64,000 nucleotides of DNA from JARYGU01 sp033795365. Its GTDB lineage: Bacteria; Pseudomonadota; Alphaproteobacteria; Rhizobiales; Rhizobiaceae. The notes beneath the pieces are model-generated. The model was not told where the DNA came from, searched no databases, and saw only the letters and a program-made list of their open reading frames with translations. Position 1 is the first letter of the stretch. Every line of letters begins with the position of its first letter. The stretch is taken from assembly GCA_033795365.1 (NCBI GenBank), contig JARYGU010000002.1, positions 248,001-312,000 on the forward strand. Reading direction: 5' to 3'. A program made the position numbers and the translations under genes. Below, in pieces: positions 49,676-58,864 of this stretch.

Positions 49676-50947
49676 ATGCAGGAAAGCCATCATGTGGTTA
49701 TTGTCGGCGGCGGGTTCGGCGGGTTGCAGCTCGCCAGCGATCTCAAGGGCGCCCCTGTGCGGATTACCCTCGTCGACCGCAGGAACCACCATCTATTCCA
49801 GCCGCTCCTCTATCAGGTCGCCACGACCGTTCTCGCGACCTCGGAGATCGCCTGGCCGATCCGCCGCCTGTTTCGCGATCGGCCGGAGGTCACGACGCTG
49901 CTCGGCGAGGTGACGGGTGTCGATACCGGGGCGAAGCTGGTCAAGCTGCAGGACGGCGGGACCATCGCCTATGACAGCCTGGTGTTGGCGACGGGAGCGA
50001 CCCACGCCTATTTCGGCCACGACGAATGGGCGCGCGCGGCCCCCGGCCTGAAGACGCTGGAGGATGCGACGACGATCCGCCGCCGGTTGCTCCTCGCATT
50101 CGAGCAGGCCGAGCGGGAGGAGGATCCGGCAGTCCGCGATGCGCTTTTGACATTCGTGATCGTCGGCGCGGGGCCGACGGGAGTGGAACTCGCCGGCATC
50201 ATCGCCGAACTCGCCCACAAGACCCTGCCGAAGGAATTCCGAAACATCGATACCGGCAAGACGCGGATTATCCTCATCGAGGCCGGCCCGCGCGTCCTGG
50301 CGAGTTTCGCGGAAGATCTTTCAGGCTACGCCCACCGCGCGCTGGAAAGGCTTGGCGTCGAAGTGCGCACGGATACACGGGTCACTGATTGCACGGAGGA
50401 CGGCGTAGCGGTGGGGGACGCCTTCATTGCAAGCCGGACGATCGTCTGGGCCGCGGGCGTGCAAGCGTCGCCCGCCGCGCAGTGGCTCGCAATACCGGCC
50501 GATAGGGCAGGGCGTGCCACTGTCGAGCCCAATCTCACCGCGCCAGGCCTGCCGGACGTCTTCGTCATCGGCGATACGGCTGCGGTGTTCCAGGAGGACG
50601 GAAAGCCGGTGCCGGGCATCGCACCGGCGGCGAAGCAGCAGGGTGCCTTCGTCGCCAAGGTGATCCGCGCGCGCCTTTCCGGCGGGCGGATGCCGGAGCG
50701 CTTTCGCTATGTGCATCAGGGGAGCCTGGCGACGATCGGGCGCCGCGCAGCCATCATCGATTTCGGGCGCATCAAGCTGAAGGGCGCGCTGGCCTGGTGG
50801 ATATGGGGAATAGCCCACATCTATTTCCTGATCGGCACGCGCAGCCGTTTCGCGGTCGCCTGGAGCTGGCTGTGGACGTTCCTCAGCGGGCAACACAGTG
50901 CCCGGCTCATCACGCAGAAGGACACCGTCCGGGACGATCAGGCATGA
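49676..50947 (+). CDS. ndh: Type II NADH dehydrogenase
   Basis: Product of 423 residues, an FAD-dependent pyridine nucleotide-disulfide type enzyme. The FAD loop is VVIVGGGFGGLQLASDL, the NADH loop is FVIVGAGPTGVELAGIIAEL, and the second FAD site is VFVIGDTAAVFQEDGKP. The C-terminal amphipathic and hydrophobic segment (LAWWIWGIAHIYFLIGTRSRF) anchors the protein to the membrane. It passes electrons from NADH to quinone without pumping protons. The ATG at 49676 has GGAGG five bases upstream and starts exactly before the FAD loop. Confidence 0.93.
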   Translation: MQESHHVVIVGGGFGGLQLASDLKGAPVRITLVDRRNHHLFQPLLYQVATTVLATSEIAWPIRRLFRDRPEVTTLLGEVTGVDTGAKLVKLQDGGTIAYDSLVLATGATHAYFGHDEWARAAPGLKTLEDATTIRRRLLLAFEQAEREEDPAVRDALLTFVIVGAGPTGVELAGIIAELAHKTLPKEFRNIDTGKTRIILIEAGPRVLASFAEDLSGYAHRALERLGVEVRTDTRVTDCTEDGVAVGDAFIASRTIVWAAGVQASPAAQWLAIPADRAGRATVEPNLTAPGLPDVFVIGDTAAVFQEDGKPVPGIAPAAKQQGAFVAKVIRARLSGGRMPERFRYVHQGSLATIGRRAAIIDFGRIKLKGALAWWIWGIAHIYFLIGTRSRFAVAWSWLWTFLSGQHSARLITQKDTVRDDQA

Positions 50948-51057
50948 GAGTCTACGGACCTCGCCTGCATACCGAAAAGAAGCAATAACTCTTTGAATTG
51001 GCGGTATAATCCTTTTCTGAAACGGGTCCGATTCAGGGTTATGCGCCGAAAAAGAAA

Positions 51058-51080
51058 AAGGCCGGACGCGTTCCGGCCTT
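51058..51080 (-). terminator. Terminator of the cold-shock gene
   Basis: A nine-pair stem (51058-51066 with 51072-51080) around a short CGCGT loop precedes, on the minus strand, a run reading TTTTTCTTTTT. It lies about 55 bases after the cold-shock stop codon and has the classic intrinsic layout. Confidence 0.85.
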
Positions 51081-51135
51081 CCTTCATTTCCTGCCGCTGC
51101 CAGTACATCCGTGGTCAACGACGGAAAACATCACC

Positions 51136-51345
51136 TCAGGCGGCGACCAGTTGGTCGGCCGACATCTTGCCCGACTTGCGGTCGCGCACGAGTTCGTAGC
51201 TTACCTTCTGGCCGTCGGCCAGGCCTGCAAGGCCAGCGCGCTGAACGGCAGAAATATGCACGAATACATCGGGCTCTCCGCTATCGGGAGCGATGAAGCC
51301 ATATCCCTTGGTGGTGTTGAACCATTTAACAGTGCCAGTCGCCAT
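51136..51345 (-). CDS. Cold-shock protein (CspA family)
   Basis: Product of 69 residues forming one cold-shock domain, with RNP1 KGYGFIAPD and RNP2 VFVHISAV, and the N-terminal MATGTVKWFN. It binds single-stranded RNA or DNA and acts as an RNA chaperone. The ATG at 51345 is chosen because it is the universal CspA start; an in-frame upstream ATG adds eight residues that are not found in the family. The gene stands alone with its own terminator. Confidence 0.95.
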   Translation of the reverse strand: MATGTVKWFNTTKGYGFIAPDSGEPDVFVHISAVQRAGLAGLADGQKVSYELVRDRKSGKMSADQLVAA

Positions 51346-51636
51346 GACGAAACCTTTCTTCTCCGGCAATCAATCATTGACTCCAAGCCGAAACCCGGCG
51401 TCAGTTTTGGTCGAATTTGAAGGGGAAGTTCGTCAGACTGTGCCCGAAGACACGAAAGCAAAAGCCAACAATCAAATCTCGATGGCCGAAAAGATAATGT
51501 GCTTCGAAAGGAAAATCAAGCCGCGGACCGCTCCCCATACGCCCCGGTTTTCCGATGCTGTCCCCGCTGCCGCTCATGGCGCAATGGAGAAAACCGCACC
51601 GCCAACGGCAGGCCGAAAGCCCGATTTTCCTCACGC

Positions 51637-52290
51637 CTAATCCTTCGTTCTCGCCGCCCACAGGGCGCCGCGCTCGAAGATGGTCCGCATCTGCGGAACC
51701 TCGAACTCGTCGGCCGTATGTCCGAGCGCGCTGTAGAAAACCCGTCCATTGCCATACCGGCGCTTCCAGACGACCGGCATTACGACACCTTCGATGAACT
51801 CGAGGTGTTCGCCGCTGAACGTCGTCGATGCCAGCACCTCGTTCGTCGGGTCGACATGCATGTAATATTGTTCGGAGTGATAGGAAAAGCTGCCGATTCC
51901 TTCGACGATCGGATCGGACGGCCTGGTGATGTCGACGTGGTAATGGATGATGTTTCCGGGATGGGAGACCCATTGGCCGCCAGTCATGAACTGGTACTCC
52001 GGCTCGTTGCGGAAGCTGTCGCACATGGTCCCGTGAAAGCCGGCTAAGCCGGTGCCGCCGCGCACGGCATGCGTAAGGTTTTCCAGTTCCGGCTTCTCGA
52101 TCGTCGACATCGTCATCATCGGCACGATGAGATCGAGATCCGTGACAGCCGGATCGGCAAGGGCCGAGGTGCCTTGCTCGACTTGGACGTCGAAGCCGTG
52201 GCGCGAGAGTATGTCCTCGACGACTTTCGCGCTTCGCTCCGGCGTGTGGCCTTCCCACCCGCCCCAGAATATGAGGGCCTTCCTGTTCAT
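51637..52290 (-). CDS. ThuA-domain protein (trehalose-utilisation type)
   Basis: Product of 217 residues of the ThuA fold: KALIFWGGWEGHTPERSAKVVEDIL, GTGLAGFHGTMCDSFRNEPEYQFMTGGQWVSHPG, IIHYHVDI and PVVWKRRYGNGRVFYSALGHT. ThuA in rhizobia acts with ThuB in the catabolism of trehalose and related disaccharides, probably via keto intermediates. Here it is the last gene of the carbohydrate operon. It lies nine bases after the Gfo/Idh/MocA gene, which would be the ThuB counterpart. GGAG lies upstream of the ATG. Confidence 0.9.
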   Translation of the reverse strand: MNRKALIFWGGWEGHTPERSAKVVEDILSRHGFDVQVEQGTSALADPAVTDLDLIVPMMTMSTIEKPELENLTHAVRGGTGLAGFHGTMCDSFRNEPEYQFMTGGQWVSHPGNIIHYHVDITRPSDPIVEGIGSFSYHSEQYYMHVDPTNEVLASTTFSGEHLEFIEGVVMPVVWKRRYGNGRVFYSALGHTADEFEVPQMRTIFERGALWAARTKD

Positions 52291-52299
52291 TGTTCGCTC

Positions 52300-53397
52300 C
52301 TATTCGAGAATGCCGAATGGCAGGTCCGCGCGCATGGGCTCAGGACGCGCGCAGCCATGTTTAAGGTCGATGCGGCGCCCTGTCTCCGCTGCCTGCAGGA
52401 TCGATTCCATGATCTCCAGGACATGCAGTGAAATATCATGGTTCGCGCGATGCGGCCTGCCCGAAACAACGGCATGCGCCATGTCGGCGAGGCCGAGTAT
52501 GCGATAGTTGCCGTCGCCGTAGGAATGCTGCTGTTCCGCCACGGCCCAGGCTTCCTTCCGCCGGGCGATCCTCACATCGCCATCGAACCTGTTGGGATCC
52601 GGCACGATCATCGAGCCGGTCGTGCCGTAGAGCTCGATATGATTGTGCTCGTGTTTCCAGACGTCGAAACTGGTGGTGATCGATATGGCGGCTCCGTTTA
52701 CGAATTCCATGAGACCCGAGACGTGCGTCGCAACCTCGACGTCGATCTTCCGGCCTTCTCGCGGCCCGGAGCCGATCGTCCGGTTCTCGTACGCGGATTT
52801 CGCCTGCCCGACGACGGATTTCACCGGCCCCAGCAGGTTTACGAGGCAGGTGAGATAGTAAGGCCCCATGTCCATCAGCGGGCCGCCACCGGGCTTGTAA
52901 TAGAAGTCCGGATTGGGATGCCAGAGTTCATGGCCGGGGACCTGCATGAAGGCCGAGCCCGCCACGACCGTGCCGACGACGCCGTCGTCGAGCAGCCGTC
53001 TCGTCGTCTGGTGAGAGCCGCCAAGGAAAGTGTCCGGTGCGCAGCCGATCCTCACATTCCTCTCTGCGGCGGCTGCGACGAGGCGCTCGGCATCGGGAAG
53101 TGTCGTCGCGAGCGGCTTTTCGCAGTAGACGTGCTTTCCGTGCGCAACCGCCTGAAGCCCAACGGGCACATGGTTCTGTGGCGTCGTCAGGTTCAAGATA
53201 ATCTCGATCCGCGGATCGGAGAGAAGATCGTCCACCGTCAGGGGGTTTACGCCGTAAACGGCCGCCTTTGCTTCCGCCGCCGCCATGTTGATATCGGCGA
53301 CGCCAAGGATATCCAGAACCGGGAAGCCCGGTGCCGCTTTGAGATATGCATCCGATATGTTACCGCAACCAATGATGCCGATGCCTATTTTGCGCAT
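52300..53397 (-). CDS. Gfo/Idh/MocA-family oxidoreductase
   Basis: Product of 365 residues. The NAD-binding loop is KIGIGIIGCGNISDAYLKAA, the family catalytic lysine is in VYCEKPLATTLPDA, and the substrate domain includes PGGGPLMDMGPYYLTCLVNLLG. It oxidises or reduces a sugar or sugar derivative. The ATG at 53397 follows AGGTAGACGAC; an ATG at 53430, overlapping the stop of the fusion gene as ATGA, would add eleven residues, and both are possible. It is probably the ThuB-like partner of the ThuA protein encoded next. Confidence 0.9.
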   Translation of the reverse strand: MRKIGIGIIGCGNISDAYLKAAPGFPVLDILGVADINMAAAEAKAAVYGVNPLTVDDLLSDPRIEIILNLTTPQNHVPVGLQAVAHGKHVYCEKPLATTLPDAERLVAAAAERNVRIGCAPDTFLGGSHQTTRRLLDDGVVGTVVAGSAFMQVPGHELWHPNPDFYYKPGGGPLMDMGPYYLTCLVNLLGPVKSVVGQAKSAYENRTIGSGPREGRKIDVEVATHVSGLMEFVNGAAISITTSFDVWKHEHNHIELYGTTGSMIVPDPNRFDGDVRIARRKEAWAVAEQQHSYGDGNYRILGLADMAHAVVSGRPHRANHDISLHVLEIMESILQAAETGRRIDLKHGCARPEPMRADLPFGILE

Positions 53398-53426
53398 GTC
53401 GTCTACCTGTTTGCCAATCCGAAAGG

Positions 53427-55442
53427 TCATTTTCGCCCGGTCTCTAGCCAGAATACGTCTTCCGGCGTGAGGTGGATATCGAAAGCGCCGATGCTCTGCT
53501 CAAGTTCTGCCAGCGAGCCCGGACCGATCAACGGTATGACACGGCCCTGCTGGGCAAGGGTATAGGCCAGCGCGATCTGGATCGGATCCTTGCCGAGCCG
53601 CCTGGCGAGCTCGATCGCGCGGTCGCGACGGGCGAAATTGCTCTCTGAGTACCAGCAGCGCGCCAGCTCGGCATCATCGAACTTCCCGCGTGCTGCACGA
53701 TCGGTGAAGAAGCCGCGCGCCTGGCTGGACCAGGCGACGTTGGTGACCTGCCGGGAAGCGAGCCATGCCTTCCATTCGTCGTCGGAAGAGGCGATGCATC
53801 CACTCCAGACCGGCTCGACCATGTCTGCCAGCGAGAAATTGTTGGACAGCACGCTCGGTTTCGTCCTGCCGGTCCGTTCGGCATAGGCGATCGCCTCGTC
53901 CATGCGTTCGCGCGTCCAGTTCGAGCCGCCGAACGGCCCGCGGATTCGCCCGGCCTTCACTTCGGCATCCATCGCGTCCACGAACTCGCCGACGGGAATA
54001 TCCGGATTGTCGCGGTGCATGAAGTAGATATCGACATAGTCGCTCTGCATCCGCTCCAGGCTGACGGTCAGCTGCTTGGCGATGACATCCGGATAGCAGA
54101 GCGGCGTGTGGGCGCCCTTGCCGATGACGACGACCTCCTCGCGAACGCCGCGGCTGCGGATCCATTCGCCGAGAAGCCGGTCCTGCGTACCACCGCCGTA
54201 ACCGAAGGCGGTATCCACCAGGTTGCCGCCTGCCTCGTAGAATGCGTCGAGAGCGATGGCCGCTGCCGGAAAGGTGGAGAACTGCATGAGGCCCAGCGCC
54301 GCGAGCGAGGTCTCTTTCGCAAGGCCGGCGAGGCGGCCGCGCGGGACCCTGGATTCCTTGCGCGCAAGCCTGTCGCCGCGGATCGTAAGCGTGCGGAGCT
54401 CCGGTTTCTCGCTTTCGTATTCGAGGCCGATCGCGGCGCGCCACTTGTCGAGCACACGCAGATTGCCGAGCGTATCGGCGTTCGTCATGCCGGGATAGGA
54501 AAATTCGGTCCTGCCGGCGCGGATGGCCTGACTGGCGGCGTCGACCTCGAAGCTGTAGAGGTGGCGCGGCTCGTCCACGACCGCTTCCGTCCGGCTGCCG
54601 TCCCTGGCAAGAATACGGATCGTGTTCCTGCCGCCCTGTTTGCCGCCGGCAAACCAGAACTGCTCCACTTCTATCCGGCCTTCGGTGCCGATGATCCTCA
54701 ATACGTTGTCCTGTGCAAGGGAGACGGAGCAGGACACTTCCGCGATGATCCCTCCCGCGAAATGCAGCAATGCCGACGTCCATTCATCGACGCCGGTCTC
54801 TCCGAGATGCCCGACCGCCGTCACCTTTTCCGGCTCCAGGATTCCCGACGGCTGGCCGATCCCGGCGATGAGCCTCGCCATAGAGACGGGATACCCACCG
54901 ACATCCAGGATGCCGCCACCGGCCAGGGCGTTCGAAAACAGCCGATGCTCGGGGTCGTAAGGAAGCTTGGCGAAGCCGAAGCTAGACTTTATCATCCGGA
55001 CGTCGCCGATCGTGCGTGCTTCGATGAGTTCGATCAGCTTGGCCGTCAAGGGGTGCAGCCGGTACATGTAGGCCTCTCCCATGAAGGTGCCGGCCTTACG
55101 CGCCGCCACCTGCATGGCTTCGGCCTCCGCGGCCGAGAGCCCCATCGGCTTTTCGCAAAGGACGTGCTTGCCCTTCTCTGCGGCCTTGATCGCCCATTCG
55201 GCATGAGCCGGATGGGGCAGGGCGATGTAGATCGCATCGATATCCGGATCGGAGAGCATGGTGTCGTAGCCTGCGATTATTCGCGCGCCGGGAAAATTTT
55301 CGGCGAGCCCCGGCCTGTCGGGATCTCGCGTCGCGATCGCCTCGATCCGGCCGTGTGCCGATTGCGCGGCTCCCGCGAAGAAGTCCCTGGCGATATTGCC
55401 CGGACCGAGTATTCCCCAACGGATATTGCTCTTACTCGTCAT
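53427..55442 (-). CDS. Fusion: Gfo/Idh/MocA oxidoreductase plus aldo/keto reductase
   Basis: Product of 671 residues. Residues 1-330 are a complete Gfo/Idh/MocA enzyme (IRWGILGPGNIARDFF; HVLCEKPMGLSAAEAEA; GGILDVGGYPVSMARL). Residues about 350-671 form an aldo/keto reductase (SLAALGLMQFSTFPAAAIAL; NLVDTAFGYGGG with catalytic Asp/Tyr; EVVVIGKGAH with Lys; DIYFMHRDNPDIP with His; VIPLIGPGSLAELEQS). The two redox modules may act in sequence on one sugar, for example oxidation at one carbon and reduction at another. The reading frame is continuous and normally coded, so the fusion is not a sequencing artefact visible here. The ATG at 55442 has AAGGA eight bases upstream. Confidence 0.87.
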   Translation of the reverse strand: MTSKSNIRWGILGPGNIARDFFAGAAQSAHGRIEAIATRDPDRPGLAENFPGARIIAGYDTMLSDPDIDAIYIALPHPAHAEWAIKAAEKGKHVLCEKPMGLSAAEAEAMQVAARKAGTFMGEAYMYRLHPLTAKLIELIEARTIGDVRMIKSSFGFAKLPYDPEHRLFSNALAGGGILDVGGYPVSMARLIAGIGQPSGILEPEKVTAVGHLGETGVDEWTSALLHFAGGIIAEVSCSVSLAQDNVLRIIGTEGRIEVEQFWFAGGKQGGRNTIRILARDGSRTEAVVDEPRHLYSFEVDAASQAIRAGRTEFSYPGMTNADTLGNLRVLDKWRAAIGLEYESEKPELRTLTIRGDRLARKESRVPRGRLAGLAKETSLAALGLMQFSTFPAAAIALDAFYEAGGNLVDTAFGYGGGTQDRLLGEWIRSRGVREEVVVIGKGAHTPLCYPDVIAKQLTVSLERMQSDYVDIYFMHRDNPDIPVGEFVDAMDAEVKAGRIRGPFGGSNWTRERMDEAIAYAERTGRTKPSVLSNNFSLADMVEPVWSGCIASSDDEWKAWLASRQVTNVAWSSQARGFFTDRAARGKFDDAELARCWYSESNFARRDRAIELARRLGKDPIQIALAYTLAQQGRVIPLIGPGSLAELEQSIGAFDIHLTPEDVFWLETGRK

Positions 55443-55506
55443 ATTCTCATTCCTTGCATATGCTTCTCCGTCGGCGGTCGATGTCTCGACGATGGACGGC
55501 ATGATC

Positions 55507-57636
55507 TCAGCCCAGTTCGATGATCGCGCAGCCATAACCTTCGAGCGTCAGCTTTCCGGTGACTGCCTTGCCGTCATCGAGCAGATTGCGGCCGGATGAC
55601 AGGCCGGTGACCTCGATGGCCGTGTCCTTGATGTTCTGGAGGAACAGGAGGCGGCGATCGCCATTCTGCCGCATCGTCACTTCGACGCCGGCCGGCAGGT
55701 CCGGGACCAGGGGTGCCACCCCGGCATCGGCGAGCGTCCTGCTGGCGAAATGCAGGGTAAGATCAGGCGTCAGATAGGTTCCCATATAGATGACGCGACC
55801 CTTGCCGATCGTCCGCGACGTGATGACAGGCATTCCTTCGGCGTAGCGGTTCGACCAACTGCCCAGCGTCTCGACGTCGGGTCCGGTCGCCAGGTTCTCG
55901 TAGAAATGCGCTGCGTCGAACTCGCGATTGCCGAAGGTGAACCGGCGCATGCGCCGGCTGGCCTCCGCCGGCTTGTCAGGAGGGATGACCAGGCCGCCGG
56001 AGCGGCCCATGGCTGTGAAGAGGCCGTTGGCGCCGGGCGCCGCGAGGCGGCCGAAATCCTCCACGCGCACGCCAGTCAGCTTGGAAAGGGACGAACCCGG
56101 CGCCGTTTCGCGGATCACGTGATTGTTCTCGTCGCGGGTGCCGGTACGTGCGCCGATGATGACCGTACCGCCGTTCCTGGCGAAATCTTCGAGCCGTTCG
56201 GTCCAGCCGTCTTTCCAGATCACCCAATGCGGAACATAGAAAACCTTCAGTTTGGAAAGATCGTCCTCGGGGTGGATGAAACCACAGGCAATGCCCTGCT
56301 CGTAGCAATACTGGTGGAGCAGGATCGCATCGTCCTGCGGGCTCGGCAGGCCGATCGGGAAGGTCTTGTGGGCTTCCTGATTGTCGAAATCCGAACCGGC
56401 TATACCCACGTCCATCCGGACATAGGTGCCGAGGATCTTGTCCTTCAGCGACGTCATCTCGGTGGCGAACTGCCTGGCCTCGTCATAGCGGTGGCGCGCC
56501 ACGTCATCATGGTCGATCACGCCCATCCAGTAGATTTCCGCGCCGAAATGGGCGGGACGCCAGCGGAAGAACATCACGCCGTCCGCACCGCGGGCGACGG
56601 AAGACATCGCCATGCGGCGCATCTCGCCGGGCTCGGGCGTCAGCGTGCAGAAGCCCGGCTGGGCGCCGAAGCCGGATTGCTGTTCCGGCACGATGTAGTT
56701 GCCGGAGAAACCGCGGCAGATGTCGAGATGGAGCGCCTGGATTCGGGCGTGGTCTCCGATGCGGTGGAACTCGTCGTAAAGCAGGGGATAGATATCGTAC
56801 CCGACGAAGTCGAGATCCGTGGAGAACTGGCCGCGAAAGTCGATGTCGCGCAACCCGCCCAAATTGTGGAAGATGAACCAGGAGGAGTTCACCGCTCTCA
56901 GGATCTCCACCTGATCGTGCTGAAAGCGTGCAGTGGAGAAGGCGAGAAAGCGGTGGTAATCCTGGACATGTCCCGGGCTCGGGAATGTGGGTGCGAAATC
57001 GAGCGGGAAAACGATCTGGCCGAAGTCGTCATAGGCGGTTGCCCAGAAATTTCCGCCCCAGGCGAAGTTCAGCGCCTCGATCGTCTTGTATCTATCCTGC
57101 AGGTAGGCCTGGAACTCCTTCAGCGCCGCCGGCGAATAGGATTCCGGCATGCTGGTGTTCAATTCATTGTCGGTCTGCCATCCGATGACGTCGGGATTGT
57201 CGCGATAGTGTTCAGCCATGGCCCGCGTGATCTTGCGGCTGTAATCGCGAAATACGGGGTTCGACGTATCGGCATGCTGGCGGGAGCCATGGCTCATCGC
57301 CCTGCCGTTTCCGTCGACGCGAAGGATCTCGGGGTGCTTTGCCGTCAGCCAGCGGGGCGGGGTTGCGGTCGGCGTACACAGGATGGTCTTGACCCCATGA
57401 CGACCGAGGCCTGCAATCGCCCTGTCGAACAAGTCGAAATCGAAGATGCCTTCCTTGGGCTCGAAGATGTGCCAGGCGAATTCGCCGAGGCGTGTTGCAT
57501 TGAAGCCGGCTTCGGCCATGCGCCTTGCGTCATTATCCCAGTAGCTCTCATCGACATGCTCGGGATAATGCGGCGCGCCGACGAGAAAACGGTCGGTCGA
57601 TATCGGACGCCAAACGGATAGCGTGGACGTGGACAT
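55507..57636 (-). CDS. Beta-galactosidase, GH42 family
   Basis: Product of 709 residues with the GH42 layout: a barrel with the acid/base glutamate in GWQTDNELN (Glu158) and the nucleophile in NYIVPEQQSG (Glu318), a middle trimerisation domain (VFYVPHWVIWKDGW) and a C-terminal beta domain. The N-terminal FLVGAPHYPEHVDESYWDND is characteristic. It cleaves terminal beta-galactosyl residues in the cytoplasm; no signal peptide is present. It is encoded with an ABC importer, indicating that the substrate is imported intact and hydrolysed inside. GAGGAG precedes the ATG. Confidence 0.92.
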   Translation of the reverse strand: MSTSTLSVWRPISTDRFLVGAPHYPEHVDESYWDNDARRMAEAGFNATRLGEFAWHIFEPKEGIFDFDLFDRAIAGLGRHGVKTILCTPTATPPRWLTAKHPEILRVDGNGRAMSHGSRQHADTSNPVFRDYSRKITRAMAEHYRDNPDVIGWQTDNELNTSMPESYSPAALKEFQAYLQDRYKTIEALNFAWGGNFWATAYDDFGQIVFPLDFAPTFPSPGHVQDYHRFLAFSTARFQHDQVEILRAVNSSWFIFHNLGGLRDIDFRGQFSTDLDFVGYDIYPLLYDEFHRIGDHARIQALHLDICRGFSGNYIVPEQQSGFGAQPGFCTLTPEPGEMRRMAMSSVARGADGVMFFRWRPAHFGAEIYWMGVIDHDDVARHRYDEARQFATEMTSLKDKILGTYVRMDVGIAGSDFDNQEAHKTFPIGLPSPQDDAILLHQYCYEQGIACGFIHPEDDLSKLKVFYVPHWVIWKDGWTERLEDFARNGGTVIIGARTGTRDENNHVIRETAPGSSLSKLTGVRVEDFGRLAAPGANGLFTAMGRSGGLVIPPDKPAEASRRMRRFTFGNREFDAAHFYENLATGPDVETLGSWSNRYAEGMPVITSRTIGKGRVIYMGTYLTPDLTLHFASRTLADAGVAPLVPDLPAGVEVTMRQNGDRRLLFLQNIKDTAIEVTGLSSGRNLLDDGKAVTGKLTLEGYGCAIIELG

Positions 57637-57660
57637 GAAGGGTGCTCCTCGAATGACTGG

Positions 57661-58806
57661 TCAGGCGGCAACGATCGGCTTGCGCGCCGTAAGGGTGCGT
57701 CCCGTGTCGGGCGCGAAGAGATAGATGTTCTGTTGATCGAAGCTCAGGCCGATATCGCTATCGGCGGAGATGCCGGTGACATGGCCGATCTGGACGGTGA
57801 TCGTACCGTTGCCGCTTTCCGAGCTGATGCACTGGAGCGCGCCTCCATCCACGTAGAGGATGGTCTCGCGGCCGAGATGTTCGACAAGCCGGATCCGACC
57901 GGAAACGTTTGTCGAAGCTTCGTTTGTGCCGGCGATGCCGATGTTCTCGGGCCGGATGCCCAGCACGAGCTTGTCGCCCTGCGCAACCGATGCGTCATCC
58001 GCCAGGTCTACCGCAAGCGGGGACAGTCCGGGTGCCGAAACGGTGGCGCTGCGGCCGGAGGCGGCATCGACGCTCACCTGCATGAAGTTCATGCGCGGTG
58101 CCCCGAGGAAGCCTGCGACGAACTGGTTCTGCGGATTGCGGTAGAGCTCGAGCGGCGTGCCGACCTGCTCGATGGAGCCGTGGTTCAGCACGACGATGCG
58201 GCTTGCCATCGTCATGGCCTCGATCTGATCGTGGGTGACGTAGACCATCGTGGCGCCGAGCTTGGCATGCAGCGTGCTCAGTTCCACCCGCATCTGGGTG
58301 CGCAGGGCCGCGTCCAGGTTCGACAGCGGCTCGTCGAACAGGAAGACTTCCGGCGAACGGGTGATCGCCCGGCCGATGGCGACGCGCTGGCGCTGGCCAC
58401 CCGACAATTGCTTCGGGCGCTTGTCGAGCTGGTCGGTGATGCGCAGGATCTTGGCGGCCCGCTGGACCGCCGCGTCGATCTCAGCCTTGGGTCGATGCGC
58501 CATGCGCAGTCCGAAACCCATGTTTTCCGCAACCGTCATGTGGGGATAGAGTGCGTAGGACTGGAAGACCATGGCGATGCCGCGGTCGCCGGGTTCCTCT
58601 CTGGTCACATCGCGGCCGCCGATGACGATCTGGCCCGAAGTAATGCTCTCCAGACCGGCGATGGTCTTGAGCAGGGTGGATTTGCCGCATCCGGACGGCC
58701 CGACCATGACGATGAATTCGCCTTTTTCCACAGCGAGGTCGATGCCGCGCAAGGCGTGATATGCGCCGTAGTTCTTCTCAATCCGGCGTAGTTCGAGACT
58801 GCTCAT
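57661..58806 (-). CDS. ABC transporter ATP-binding protein, UgpC/MsmK type
   Basis: Product of 381 residues. Walker A is VGPSGCGKSTLLKTIAG, the signature is LSGGQRQRVAIGRAI, Walker B is VFLFDEPLSNLD and the H-loop is VTHDQIEAMTM. A C-terminal TOBE/regulatory domain (LGIRPENIGIAG) follows. It powers the sugar importer formed by the two permeases and the binding protein encoded upstream in the same operon. ATPases of this CUT1 class can serve several importers. Confidence 0.94.
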   Translation of the reverse strand: MSSLELRRIEKNYGAYHALRGIDLAVEKGEFIVMVGPSGCGKSTLLKTIAGLESITSGQIVIGGRDVTREEPGDRGIAMVFQSYALYPHMTVAENMGFGLRMAHRPKAEIDAAVQRAAKILRITDQLDKRPKQLSGGQRQRVAIGRAITRSPEVFLFDEPLSNLDAALRTQMRVELSTLHAKLGATMVYVTHDQIEAMTMASRIVVLNHGSIEQVGTPLELYRNPQNQFVAGFLGAPRMNFMQVSVDAASGRSATVSAPGLSPLAVDLADDASVAQGDKLVLGIRPENIGIAGTNEASTNVSGRIRLVEHLGRETILYVDGGALQCISSESGNGTITVQIGHVTGISADSDIGLSFDQQNIYLFAPDTGRTLTARKPIVAA

Positions 58807-58864
58807 GATGTCCTGCCTGCGTGCCTGAATTCGAATCCGAGCGGGTTTGAGGATCGGTAACCGG

